From the NCBI GenBank assembly GCA_913042885.1, contig CAJWLW010000005.1:1-53501 (forward strand): 53,501 nt of DNA, written 5' to 3'. The notes beneath the pieces are model-generated. The model had not been told where the DNA came from and searched no databases. It saw nothing but the letters and a program-made list of their open reading frames with translations. The stretch comes from an uncultured Lentisphaeria bacterium. Its GTDB lineage: Bacteria; Verrucomicrobiota; Lentisphaeria; JABSQK01; CAJWLW01. Made by a program: the position numbers and the translations under genes. Shown piece by piece: positions 9,196-17,799 of the stretch. How positions within the stretch are numbered: the first letter of the stretch is position 1; every line of letters starts with the position of its first letter.

Positions 9196-9789
9196 TCATT
9201 CCTCCGGTACTGCCCAGGTCTCGGAGAGGGATAGACAGGATTCGCTGATATTTTGACCCTGGAACGCCATCGGGAACGTCTGGCCCGCTGCTTTGCGGCC
9301 GTTGACTGTTATCTCGACCTGCCAGGCCGAAATGAGCAGGCAGAACAGATCGAACTTGTCACTGACGAGTCCGGCCGGCGCCTCGTACATGTAGGGCCGA
9401 TCCAGTTTCGACCACGTGGCGTCGATGACAAGGTCCTCCGCTTCGATGTGCTCGGACCGGGAATGGCGGGAGTCGCCGGTGAAGCCGAAGCGGGCGTCGA
9501 CGACGGGCAGTTGGCGCTCTTTCCAGACGGGATTCTGCATGACTTCAGCAGACAGCCATCCGGCAAGGTCGCGATTGTCCGTGTATATAGCGCACGGATC
9601 GTCATCCAGGCCGTTGGCCTCGAGGTCGCTGATGACAAAAGCCGCGTGCCCCTCGCCCACCGGTGAATAGACAATTCGAAACAGGCACAGGCGGGTCAGG
9701 TCCTTGCCGCCTTCTTCCTCGCGCAGGTGCACATAGGAGTTCTCTCCGCTCCAAAGCACGGCTCCGGGATTCAATACGGGTCTTGACAT
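9196..9789 (-). CDS. Hypothetical protein in aldolase/propeller operon
   Basis: A 197-residue soluble protein without signal peptide or membrane segment. It is rich in acidic residues and Trp, with likely beta-strands (LFRIVYSPVGEGHAAFVISD, VEITVNG). It resembles a beta-sandwich accessory protein, but I recognise no family. It follows the propeller gene by about 40 bp on the same strand and is probably its operon partner. Its start at 9789 is preceded by GGAGATCC on the coding strand, an acceptable ribosome-binding site. Confidence 0.65.
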   Translation of the reverse strand: MSRPVLNPGAVLWSGENSYVHLREEEGGKDLTRLCLFRIVYSPVGEGHAAFVISDLEANGLDDDPCAIYTDNRDLAGWLSAEVMQNPVWKERQLPVVDARFGFTGDSRHSRSEHIEAEDLVIDATWSKLDRPYMYEAPAGLVSDKFDLFCLLISAWQVEITVNGRKAAGQTFPMAFQGQNISESCLSLSETWAVPEE

Positions 9790-9828
9790 CGAACGGATCT
9801 CCTTTTACACCGGGCCCTATGTTGGTTG

Positions 9829-11352
9829 TCATGCCGGAAATTGAAATGCATACAGCTTGACATTCCTGCCGATGAAGTTGAGCCGGACAGTTTTCCCCCG
9901 AAGTGCTGAGAGATCGCTTGTCCCCTTCCAGGTGACTGTCTTGCGCAGGTCGTTTCCACGCAGGCAGTCGGCGTCCTGTCTGGTGTAACCGGCAATCGGT
10001 TTGCATGACCTGGTGAGAAGCTCCACCTTGAGGCGCCCGCCGGCGCCGGCGTCCATGTTGAGCTCAAGGCGCGATCCGCTGAACTTGAGCGGAATGGTGA
10101 CAAGGTTCCCCCCCGACCGGTTGGTATCCTGCGAGATAAAACCGTCGAGACGGATATCGGCTTTGCCAACACCGCCAGTTTCCCGGGGTGTTTCCGTGAT
10201 ATCATGCAGGAAATCCGAACCGATGTAATACATCGTGATGTTCGTATCTCCGCGAATCATTCCCGTGGCCATGTGCACCATCCCGGAATCGAAAGCATTT
10301 CCCGGCCCGACGCCCAGGAACGGTTCGCGCCAATGCGTATAGTTGACCCCGTCGCGGCTCGTGGCCAGGCCGATATCTGTCATCTCGCTATGGGGATGGT
10401 AGTGGCCGGGAAACATGAAATAGCTGTCGGCGGCAAATGGATACTTGACCGCTGATGTGTTGTAGATTTCCATGCGGTCCATGCCCGGCGCATCCTCACG
10501 GCCGGCGAGGTCAGCTGCGGCAGGCTTCAGTATCTTGGTAGGTTGCGGAAAGTTCCAGAAATCATCGCTCTCGGCTCTGCCCACAGCCCTGTAGAAGTTT
10601 CCTTTCGTCCGGAACGTCTCGTCGTTCCTGCATGACATGGTCTCGTTGTACCGGACAAAAGCGACGTATTTCATGATGCGTTCGTCCCAGTAACAAACAT
10701 TGGTACAGTCAGTGTACCACGACATTATGGACCGGGGTTTTTTCCAGTGGATGCCGTCAGCGGAAGCAACGCCGTAGACGCGACGATAACCGGCGTATGG
10801 CGGTATTCCCCGGTTATTGTGCATCATCCTGGGGCCGCCCCCGCAAATCATCTTGTATCGGCTCGCGGGACGGGCAGTCGGGTCCTTGAAAACAGTGTTT
10901 CCACCACCCCCGACCAAGACAATGTTGTTCTTCTTGCTGCCGTCGAACTCATGGATGCCCAGGTTCGGTTTTTTCCACTGAATCCCGTCCTTTGAAACGG
11001 CGTAGCAGAGCATATACAGGTCTTCGGAGAGATAGTCGAGCATCGATTTCTTGTCCAAAGTCTTTATCTCGGCAGCTGAGAGATAGTTCTTGCGTTTCTT
11101 CTCCGCCCCGGCTTTTACCACCCCATACCACAGCTTGTAAACGCCCTCGTCTTCCATCACGGTGGTGAAGCTGTCGCCACTGATGCTGCCCCTTTCCCAC
11201 CGCTGGTCTGGCAACAGGACGGGCTTCTGGGAGCGCTCGGCTGGATTCATCGTGAGCACGAATCCTTTCTTCTCCTCGGTCAGCGCGTCGTCGAACATGA
11301 GGTATTTATTTGTTCCCACATCCAACAGGTTTTTTTTCTTCGTCTTATTCAT
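9829..11352 (-). CDS. Five-bladed beta-propeller protein, GH32/GH43-like fold, no signal peptide
   Basis: Start at 11352 (MNKTKKKNLLDVG), preceded by AAGGAAA; a longer ORF upstream has no ribosome-binding site. The 507-residue protein opens with NKYLMFDDALTE and has repeated strand motifs such as YKLWYGV, SKDGIQWKKPN, SADGIHWKKP and SRDGVNYTHW. These are the signatures of the sucrase/arabinanase-like propeller proteins common in planctomycetes and Lentisphaerota. A C-terminal beta domain (GSRLELNMDAGAG) follows. The paralogues at 13946 and 32708 share this plan but are much closer to each other. Probable role: hydrolysis or binding of oligosaccharides in the cytoplasm or periplasm. The catalytic acids cannot be assigned with confidence. 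It lies 61 bp after the DapA-family gene. Confidence 0.7.
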   Translation of the reverse strand: MNKTKKKNLLDVGTNKYLMFDDALTEEKKGFVLTMNPAERSQKPVLLPDQRWERGSISGDSFTTVMEDEGVYKLWYGVVKAGAEKKRKNYLSAAEIKTLDKKSMLDYLSEDLYMLCYAVSKDGIQWKKPNLGIHEFDGSKKNNIVLVGGGGNTVFKDPTARPASRYKMICGGGPRMMHNNRGIPPYAGYRRVYGVASADGIHWKKPRSIMSWYTDCTNVCYWDERIMKYVAFVRYNETMSCRNDETFRTKGNFYRAVGRAESDDFWNFPQPTKILKPAAADLAGREDAPGMDRMEIYNTSAVKYPFAADSYFMFPGHYHPHSEMTDIGLATSRDGVNYTHWREPFLGVGPGNAFDSGMVHMATGMIRGDTNITMYYIGSDFLHDITETPRETGGVGKADIRLDGFISQDTNRSGGNLVTIPLKFSGSRLELNMDAGAGGRLKVELLTRSCKPIAGYTRQDADCLRGNDLRKTVTWKGTSDLSALRGKTVRLNFIGRNVKLYAFQFPA

Positions 11353-11413
11353 CTCAGTTTTCCTTTTAGAAATCTGTCTTGTTAGGCAAAGGCCTTGGGC
11401 CGGGCCGGTCGTG

Positions 11414-12328
11414 TCAAGCAAGCCACTCGGGGTACTTCTCTACAAGGATTTTCCGGCACTGCTCATAGACCTCATCCGGAAAACACTTGTAGGGCGAGAG
11501 GAGGCGAAGCGGCATGTCCACACCGCTGAATTTGACCAGCATCTTGTCGTACACTCCGTCGATCGATTCCTGGCGGTACTCCGTGGGTGAAAACACGTCA
11601 CTCCATACATCGTCAAAGGCGCGTGAGATTCGAAAGGACTCCTCGATTTTTCCGGACTTGCCCGTGTCAAAAAGCTGCCACATTTTTGCCGGGGATACGC
11701 CGGCGAAGGAACCCAAAATGGAACAGTCGCCGTACAGGCAACCATACGGAAAGCCTCCTTCAGAGAGAAAATGCTGCATGTCCGGTGCATGACGCATGAG
11801 ATCGCCGATGCTGCGGAGCGAAACTGTGGTGTTCTTGGTGCCCACGAGGTTGGGCACTGCGTCGGCGACACGGCGATAGTCGCGGCCGTTTAGGATGCGC
11901 TTGGCACGAGGAAGGTTGTAATGCAGGAATTTCGAGTCCGGAAACGTGCCGCAGACATCTTGGAAGAACGCCATCATCTCGTCATCGTCCACGACCCCCC
12001 AAGAGGGCAGGGCGATCTGAAAAACTCGAAATCCCAGGCCATGGGCGATGCCGATTCTCTCGACAGCGTTTGCGGTGGAAAGTGTTATCACACCAACCTG
12101 TGCCAGCACGTCTTCACCCGAAGTCTCTTCGCGGAAGACAGTAACAATGTCCCGGAACATGGTCGTATCCACGGCGTACCCTTCTCCACAGGTGCCAAAG
12201 ATGTAGATCTGGCGATATCCCTTGGCTATCATCGCTCGGACCTCTTCGCGGAAGATGTCCGCCATGAAACGTTCGTTTTCGTCCCACGGGATTTCACATG
12301 AGACCAGGATGCCTTGCGGGTAACGCAT
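11414..12328 (-). CDS. Dihydrodipicolinate synthase/N-acetylneuraminate lyase family protein
   Basis: Start at 12328 (MRYPQGILVS), preceded by AGGAGAG; the longer ORF is not needed. At 304 residues it has the family's normal length. The family marks are visible: GTCGEGY replaces the usual GTTGE loop, Y137 lies in LHYNLPR, and the Schiff-base lysine is K165 in LVGTKNTT. Members cleave or form 2-keto acids, such as 2-keto-3-deoxy sugar acids, sialic acid or dihydrodipicolinate. Here the carbohydrate setting favours a 2-keto-3-deoxy sugar-acid aldolase over lysine synthesis, but this is inference. It leads a likely minus-strand operon with the propeller and hypothetical genes. Confidence 0.85.
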   Translation of the reverse strand: MRYPQGILVSCEIPWDENERFMADIFREEVRAMIAKGYRQIYIFGTCGEGYAVDTTMFRDIVTVFREETSGEDVLAQVGVITLSTANAVERIGIAHGLGFRVFQIALPSWGVVDDDEMMAFFQDVCGTFPDSKFLHYNLPRAKRILNGRDYRRVADAVPNLVGTKNTTVSLRSIGDLMRHAPDMQHFLSEGGFPYGCLYGDCSILGSFAGVSPAKMWQLFDTGKSGKIEESFRISRAFDDVWSDVFSPTEYRQESIDGVYDKMLVKFSGVDMPLRLLSPYKCFPDEVYEQCRKILVEKYPEWLA

Positions 12329-12795
12329 AGGGTGCTCTCCTATATATTGTGAATGGAGCCCTGACGCAACGGTGTCCAAATTCAGAAAACTGCGCGCAGG
12401 CAATCAACTTTTTCCTTTTCCTTCTTATGTGAGCGCTCGGTGTACATAATGATTTTTGAACAAATATCAAGAATTTTCGAAGAATAATTATGCTGCCCTT
12501 CGCCAATGACTGCCCGGGTGTTCTGCCTCATCCTCGCCCATGTCGGTCGCACCATTGACCGTGATCGTGCTCGCCAAGTCCGAGCGGTGCAGAAGAGCAA
12601 GCATGAAATCGTTTTCGCCGACACCTCCAATGCCCAAAGCGTCCTCCGCGACCTGATCGGATATTGTTGGTGCCGATACCACCGCTCTATTTTTCCCAAG
12701 GCAGCAAGCGACATCGGGAAGAAAATATTTCCGATGTTTGCGTTCACTCGTAATCGATCTATGCTGTTCAACTCAGTCATTAAATTGGTGAAATC
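12329..12795. other. Intergenic region between divergent operons
   Basis: It should hold promoters for the aldolase operon (minus) and the Asp-box gene (plus). It is AT-rich near 12440-12500, and I cannot pick a convincing promoter pair. A 64-codon minus-strand frame at 12488-12682 (reading APTISDQVAEDALGIGG) has some protein character but no ribosome-binding site or recognisable family. It may be a remnant. Confidence 0.4.
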
Positions 12796-13920
12796 ATGAA
12801 ACGCGTTGATCATGGCATCCTGAACTGCGGCGAAGCCGGCACGCCTCGCGCGATGTCGACATTTCCAAACTTTGCAGTACTCACCGACGGATCACTGTTC
12901 GCAACCTATCGCGTCGGTACCACCAAGGACTCGGCAGACGAGATGGTCGAGGTGCGGCGATCAAACGACGGCGGGCGCACCTGGAGCGAGCCCGAAACGC
13001 CATTTCCGGCGCCCCATGCCATGGGCAGTTCTGTGAAGGAAGTCTACATCACGCTGCTCGGCGGCACCCATCTGCTGGCTGTTGCATTGATGGTCGATCG
13101 AGAAACGTACCCGGGCAAGGGCCTGTTCAACGAGGAAACTGAGGGCGTGTTGCCACTATCGATCGCCCTGAAAGATTCGCACGACAATGGCAAAACCTGG
13201 ACGGACTGGCGCATCATGCCGGTCCCCGACGATGTCGGCCCGCCGAGCCTGACGAATCCTGTCATGCTGCTGCCCAGTGGGCGGCTGGCGATGAGTCTCG
13301 AGAACAACAAGCACTATCACGACAGCAGTAAATGGTATCAGCGCGTCGATTACTTCTTCTCCGACGACAACGGGCAGACCTGGAATGACCGCCAAACCGT
13401 CAGTCAGGACCCGAGCGGCCGCGTTTTTTACTGGGATCAGCGCGCCGGCATCTGTCCCGACGGCCGGCTCGTGACCTACAGCTGGACGTACGACAGCGAA
13501 ATAAAAAAATATCTGAACATCCACCGAAGCTTTGGCAGCGACGAGGGCACCACCTGGACAGAGCCCGAAGATATTGGGATTACCGATCAAGCGTCGCATC
13601 CCGCGATCCTGCCCGACGGCCGGGTTGTCCTCGCCTGGGTCGATCGATTCCAGTCGCAGTCGATCAAGGCGCGGATGTCGGTGACACCGGAGGCGCCATT
13701 TCTGCCGGAAACCGAAGTTGAGCTTTATAAACTCGAAACGGAACCTGCAGGGAGCGCGACAGATGAGGGCGACACGGGCGAATTGCTCGCCGAGATGAGT
13801 ATCTGGAATTACGGCCTGCCGTTTGCGGACGTCCTGCCGGACGGCGATGTACTGGTGTTGCACTACGAAGGCGATGCCGAGAAGATGCAAGTCTGCTGGA
13901 GCCGGTTGGTGGTGGAGTGA
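12796..13920 (+). CDS. Asp-box (sialidase-like) six-bladed propeller protein
   Basis: A 374-residue protein without signal peptide. Asp-box motifs recur along it: SNDGGRTW, SHDNGKTW, SDDNGQTW and SDEGTTW. This is the exo-alpha-sialidase/BNR fold. The bacterial sialidase FRIP motif is not seen (the nearest stretch is ATYRVGT), so true sialidase activity is uncertain; related proteins act on other uronic- or sialic-like sugars. It heads the plus-strand cluster, with the propeller gene 25 bp downstream. The start follows a weak GGTGA. Confidence 0.8.
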   Translation: MKRVDHGILNCGEAGTPRAMSTFPNFAVLTDGSLFATYRVGTTKDSADEMVEVRRSNDGGRTWSEPETPFPAPHAMGSSVKEVYITLLGGTHLLAVALMVDRETYPGKGLFNEETEGVLPLSIALKDSHDNGKTWTDWRIMPVPDDVGPPSLTNPVMLLPSGRLAMSLENNKHYHDSSKWYQRVDYFFSDDNGQTWNDRQTVSQDPSGRVFYWDQRAGICPDGRLVTYSWTYDSEIKKYLNIHRSFGSDEGTTWTEPEDIGITDQASHPAILPDGRVVLAWVDRFQSQSIKARMSVTPEAPFLPETEVELYKLETEPAGSATDEGDTGELLAEMSIWNYGLPFADVLPDGDVLVLHYEGDAEKMQVCWSRLVVE

Positions 13921-13945
13921 CGCGACGGACATGTGAACCGGCGAA

Positions 13946-15556
13946 ATGAACCATGCCACAAAAAGAACTCAACCGGACTCATCAATTGTGAACCGCAGTT
14001 CACAGACCGGAATCGAGGTTGGCAAACAGACGATGCTGCTGCCGATTGATACCGTGTCATTGCCGTTTCGCAGACGCCTTGGTCTGTATATGACCCGCCC
14101 GGAAGTGCAGCAAGAACCCGTTTTACGGCCGGGCGGGAGAGATTCAAATGCGCCTGACAATATGTGTGCTCAATTTTATGGCACGGTGCTGCACGAGGAA
14201 GGGCCTTTCGGAGGAAAATACCGCATGTGGTATTATGCCGAACACCTGGGGCGCAACCCGGACTGGGCCGGAAGAAAAGCAAAACTGATGGCATACCACA
14301 AAGAAAACTGGTTCATGGGGCCATGCTGTTATGCCGAATCGGAGGACGGCGTCAACTGGTTCAAGCCGAACCTCGGCCAGTTGATGTTCAAGGGCAGCAG
14401 GGATAACAACGCATTTGACCTGCCTGACCCGATGACGTCAACGGTAAACGTCATCCGTGACGACGATGACCCGGACCCGTCAAGGCGGTACAAAATGGTT
14501 TATGAGGTGGTGCCGTTGCGGCGTGACAGTACCGACACCATGGTTGACAACACCCACTTTCACACGGCAGTCAGTGAAGACGGCATCGTCTGGAAGAATG
14601 TCCGTAATCCACTGTCGCAGGATTGCTACCTCGAGAACGCGTCGCTGTACCGGCACAACGGCCTCTACATTGTCAACGGACACACGCATACCAACCACGT
14701 GCACAGCGAAGGTGGTGCGGTGATGGGCAGACAAGGCTATGTGTTTGTGTCGCCGGATTTCGACCACTGGCTGTACGCCAACGCTGAATCGTTCAAGCTT
14801 CCCGAACCTGCCGACCCTGTTCAGCGCGGTCCCGACGGCCGCTATGACCAGGTCCACCTCGGTGTTGGTGCAGCAAGTTTCGGAAATGTTTGTATCGGGA
14901 TTTACGGTCTCTGGCACAACGCGCCGTATCAAGTCTATTTCGGTGAGATATCCTGCGATCTCGGGCTGGTGGTAAGCAACGACGGCATCCACTTCCGCGA
15001 GCCGGTCAAGGGCCATGTGTGGATTGACCGCAGTGAGTCGCCGCACACCCCTGTGCCAGGGCACGATTACCATACGTGCTTGTGCCAGGGCAACGGCATT
15101 CTCAATGTCGACGACAAGACCCTGATCTATCACGGCCGCTGGTTGAATGCCGAAGATGCAAACGGCGTTATCGAAGCGCATTACTCGGCCGAAATCGCCC
15201 TGGCGACACTTGACCGGGACCGCTGGGGCGCCCTCAGGATCGATCCGGACCATACGGATGGCGAGGTGTGGTCAACACCGGTGCGGCTGCCGGATAAGGG
15301 ATGTGACGTGGTGATTAACGCCGACGGCGCCGCCGGCATAAATATTGAAATCGCCGATGAGCGGTTCTCACTGCTGGAAGGATTCAGCGCCGAGAATGCC
15401 GCGCAGCCTGCCGGCAGCGGCGGTCTGGACTGCAAGGTGCACTGGCCGAAAAATAACCTTGTCGAGCTCGGCGGTCAGACCGTGCGGCTGCGGATCAACA
15501 TGGCGCGCCAAGGCACGATTGATCCACACCTCTACGCGGTTTATCTGCGAACGTGA
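13946..15556 (+). CDS. Five-bladed propeller protein, close paralogue of the one at 32708
   Basis: A 536-residue protein very similar throughout to the 525-residue product at 32708, including MLLPIDTVSLPFRRRL, GPFGGKYRMWY, FHTAVSEDGIVWKN, CYLENASLYRHNGLYIVNGH and the C-terminal VHWPKNNL and DPHLYAVYLRT. The DNA is also closely alike. Strand motifs (YRMWYYAEH, YAESEDGVNWFKPN, VVSNDGIHFREP) fit the GH32/GH43-like propeller. Conserved His-rich segments (HFHT, NGHTHTNHVHSEGG) are unusual and could bind metal or substrate. There is no signal peptide. Substrate and activity are unknown. It is probably co-transcribed with the Asp-box gene. Confidence 0.75.
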   Translation: MNHATKRTQPDSSIVNRSSQTGIEVGKQTMLLPIDTVSLPFRRRLGLYMTRPEVQQEPVLRPGGRDSNAPDNMCAQFYGTVLHEEGPFGGKYRMWYYAEHLGRNPDWAGRKAKLMAYHKENWFMGPCCYAESEDGVNWFKPNLGQLMFKGSRDNNAFDLPDPMTSTVNVIRDDDDPDPSRRYKMVYEVVPLRRDSTDTMVDNTHFHTAVSEDGIVWKNVRNPLSQDCYLENASLYRHNGLYIVNGHTHTNHVHSEGGAVMGRQGYVFVSPDFDHWLYANAESFKLPEPADPVQRGPDGRYDQVHLGVGAASFGNVCIGIYGLWHNAPYQVYFGEISCDLGLVVSNDGIHFREPVKGHVWIDRSESPHTPVPGHDYHTCLCQGNGILNVDDKTLIYHGRWLNAEDANGVIEAHYSAEIALATLDRDRWGALRIDPDHTDGEVWSTPVRLPDKGCDVVINADGAAGINIEIADERFSLLEGFSAENAAQPAGSGGLDCKVHWPKNNLVELGGQTVRLRINMARQGTIDPHLYAVYLRT

Positions 15557-15896
15557 TAAGCTGGTTCAGTTTTGAATGGCGCTTTGCACGTCCAGTTGCA
15601 GCGCTCTTCGACCAGGTTCGTCGCAGGCCACATCGGCTGCCACCTGATTATGAGCAAGTACGAAAATCTTTCAAAATAGTTACTTTTGGCGAGGGTGAGA
15701 AGATATGGTATCGTACTGTTTATCGTTTTTCCCGACGGCCTCGGTTTTTATCGGAAAATGCTGTTGCCGGTGTCTCTTGCTGCGTAGCGACAGTTCGCGG
15801 AGCCGCAAGTCATGTGGACGAAAAATTGTCGGGAAAAACATGCCACCCCTTTGGTCTGGGATATGAATAATCCAGGCTCGGGGGAAAAGGTGAATG
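15557..15896. other. Leader region before first cluster pilin gene
   Basis: There is no gene here. The right half is the duplicated leader described at 15731-16008. The left half carries no feature that I can support. An AT-rich stretch near 15665-15690 (tttcaaaatagttactttt) might hold a promoter. Confidence 0.4.
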
Positions 15897-16008
15897 ATGC
15901 GGATTTCAAACAATAACGGGACAACCCGATCGCGGTTCACTTTAATCGAGCTTTTAGTGGTCATCGCTATTATCGCGATCCTGGCGTCGATGCTGCTGCC
16001 GGCATTGC
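15731..16008 (+). repeat. Duplicated leader and pilin N-terminus cassette, copy 1
   Basis: The segment starts with cccgacggcctcggttttt, continues through ttgtcgggaaaaacatg and ccaggctcgggggaaaaggt, and runs into the pilin N-terminal codons. It recurs at 16771-17085. The last 200 bp (15809-16008) are nearly identical to 16886-17085. Similarity stops after the LLPAL codons, so only the leader and export signal are shared. Confidence 0.85.
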
Positions 16009-16694
16009 AGATGGCAAAAGAAAAAGGAAGAGCCATAGATTGCATGAGCAACCTGAAGCAGATCGGCATGGTGACGATGTTTTATACAGATGATAACGAC
16101 AGTAATCTGCCGTATGGCGCAAGGTTAGCGCCTTACCCTTTGGAGTGGGAATGGCAATTTGTTTATGCCCCGTATATTGGAATACAGCCGAGCGACCCTG
16201 ACTGGGATAATCTGAAATGGTGGAGCAATCCCACGAGGGGTAATCTTTTTGTATGCCGTTCTTATACAGGCTCCCCAGGCTTAGGCGGTATGGATACAAC
16301 AACTTACGGTTGCCTTTTTGCACATTCATCTAAGACCGCGCCGACTACACCTGCTTATCCATTTACAAGTACCTGGAACGAGTCCACTCCATATCCAACA
16401 ACAAAACTGCATAATGTCCCGCCGCTCTGCTTCCTCATAACCGATGCCCGAAATCGCTATATCTACCATCCTGCATACTCCCCCTGGGTCATTTTGGACG
16501 ATTGGAATCTCAACGGCGTACCTGACTCCAGTTTTAATGCATTTGGCGGAGCCACCACTGATCCGTTTAATTTCGCTGACGCAGAAAGACACAGCCAAGG
16601 CGCCAACTACTTGTTCTCCGATGGACATGTGAAATGGAGACATGTAACTGATTGGGAGTCAGGCGCAACCAACGGACTATGGAATATTCCTTAG
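15897..16694 (+). CDS. Prepilin-like protein, N-terminal methylation motif
   Basis: The start at the second of two adjacent ATGs (15897) is chosen to match its neighbour at 16974; GGGGGAAAAGG precedes it. The leader [13 protein letters not shown] is followed by [13 protein letters not shown] and a hydrophobic helix, then a globular domain with [11 protein letters not shown]. The end matches the H-x9-DG type ([17 protein letters not shown]). Residue -1 is Arg. The C-terminal domain differs fully from the next gene although the N-terminal DNA is nearly identical. Likely exported and surface-associated; function unknown. Confidence 0.85.
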   Translation: MRISNNNGTTRSRFTLIELLVVIAIIAILASMLLPALQMAKEKGRAIDCMSNLKQIGMVTMFYTDDNDSNLPYGARLAPYPLEWEWQFVYAPYIGIQPSDPDWDNLKWWSNPTRGNLFVCRSYTGSPGLGGMDTTTYGCLFAHSSKTAPTTPAYPFTSTWNESTPYPTTKLHNVPPLCFLITDARNRYIYHPAYSPWVILDDWNLNGVPDSSFNAFGGATTDPFNFADAERHSQGANYLFSDGHVKWRHVTDWESGATNGLWNIP

Positions 16695-16770
16695 CAGCCG
16701 TTAGCTCAACGGTCTCTGCCGACCCAGTTTTCGAGAACGACTGGGTATGGTAGTGTGCGATTGTATGGTT

Positions 16771-17085
16771 TTCCCCCGACGGCCTCGGTTTTTGTCGGGA
16801 AATGCTTGCCCTGCGTCTTGTGCTTCGCAGCTATACTTGCTACTCTGTGAAGTATCGCTGCGAAGCACGAGACGCGGAATCGCGAGTCATGAAGAACGAA
16901 AATTGTCGGGAAAAACATGACACCCCTTTAGTCTGGGGTATGAATAATCCAGGCTCGGGGGAAAAGGTGAATCATGCGGATTGCAAACAAAAACGGGACA
17001 ACCCGATCGGGGTTCACTTTAATCGAGCTTTTAGTGGTCATCGCGATTATCGCGATCCTGGCGTCGATGCTGCTGCCGGCACTGA
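16771..17085 (+). repeat. Duplicated leader and pilin N-terminus cassette, copy 2
   Basis: Second copy of the unit at 15731-16008, differing mainly by a longer hairpin-containing middle (16811-16877). Nearly identical DNA from 16886 to 17085 includes the ribosome-binding site and the first 36 or so codons of the pilin gene. Confidence 0.85.
16811..16877 (+). promoter_or_regulatory. Strong hairpin in pilin leader
   Basis: Arms 16811-16838 and 16850-16877 can form a 28-position stem with 25 Watson-Crick pairs, two G-U pairs and one mismatch, closed by an 11-nt loop. No T run follows, so it is not a normal terminator. It may control the mRNA of the gene starting at 16974 or be a small mobile inverted repeat. 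The first cassette copy has only a weaker structure at this place. Confidence 0.6.
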
Positions 17086-17702
17086 GCAGAGCCAAGGGGT
17101 ACGCCCAGAAGATTGTCTGCGGCAACAACCTCAAGCAATTGATGCTGGGGGTAACCCTCTACTGTGACGACAATGACTCGCATATGTCGCCCAGAGAATC
17201 GCTTGATGTAGGCGGTTGGTGGGCGTACACCTTGCCCTATGTTTCGAACGACAGGCAGGTACTCAAGTGCCCCGTCAGGACATGGGGTTGGGAGATAACG
17301 GATTCCCTGGGCTCCTACGATCACAACTATGCTTCAAATGACACGCATCGCGATCCGGGGTCGCCAACGCCGGTGTTCAGCGAAATCCTGATAACGGACC
17401 ACTTCAGGACCGTCAAGCTCGGCGAATTCGTGAACCCCTCGAATACCATCGTCCTGCTTGACTTGTACAATAAATTTCTCGGATCTGACTCTAATACTGC
17501 GAGCCAGGACTGGGACTCTATCTTGAGCGCGCTGGTCCTTGGAAACTACCCAGGCACCGATTGGTTCGAAGAAGGTGGCGTGAAAAGCCGGCACATGGAG
17601 ACCGTAACTATCGGTTGGGCGGACGGTCATGTTAGCTGGATGCGCCCCGAAGACATCGACGACCCCCTGCAGTGGTCCGTCGAGCAGCAAGCTTCCCATT
17701 GA
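16974..17702 (+). CDS. Prepilin-like protein, N-terminal methylation motif
   Basis: A 242-residue product: leader [13 protein letters not shown], then [13 protein letters not shown] with a canonical Gly at -1, then helix and a soluble domain. The end carries an H-x9-DG-like stretch ([17 protein letters not shown]). GGGGGAAAAGG precedes the start. It shares only leader and N-terminus with the gene at 15897, so the pair looks like one signal cassette attached to two different globular domains. The large LamG gene follows about 100 bp later, suggesting shared expression. Confidence 0.85.
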   Translation: MRIANKNGTTRSGFTLIELLVVIAIIAILASMLLPALSRAKGYAQKIVCGNNLKQLMLGVTLYCDDNDSHMSPRESLDVGGWWAYTLPYVSNDRQVLKCPVRTWGWEITDSLGSYDHNYASNDTHRDPGSPTPVFSEILITDHFRTVKLGEFVNPSNTIVLLDLYNKFLGSDSNTASQDWDSILSALVLGNYPGTDWFEEGGVKSRHMETVTIGWADGHVSWMRPEDIDDPLQWSVEQQASH

Positions 17703-17799
17703 ATGCGATCCCCTGCCAGCCGTATTGGTGGGGTATAAATATACAAACTAACCAAATTTCCGGTCCCTCCTCCACGAAACCGGCGATACTGGATGCAAG

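Noticed and set aside
12488..12682. 64-codon minus ORF as a real gene
   Set aside because: No ribosome-binding site, no family, and overlapping frames are equally open; kept only as a remark.
14480..15253. Long antisense ORFs over the propeller genes (also 33167-33982)
   Set aside because: The paralogous sense genes create the same shadow at the same place; there are no start signals and no known motifs.
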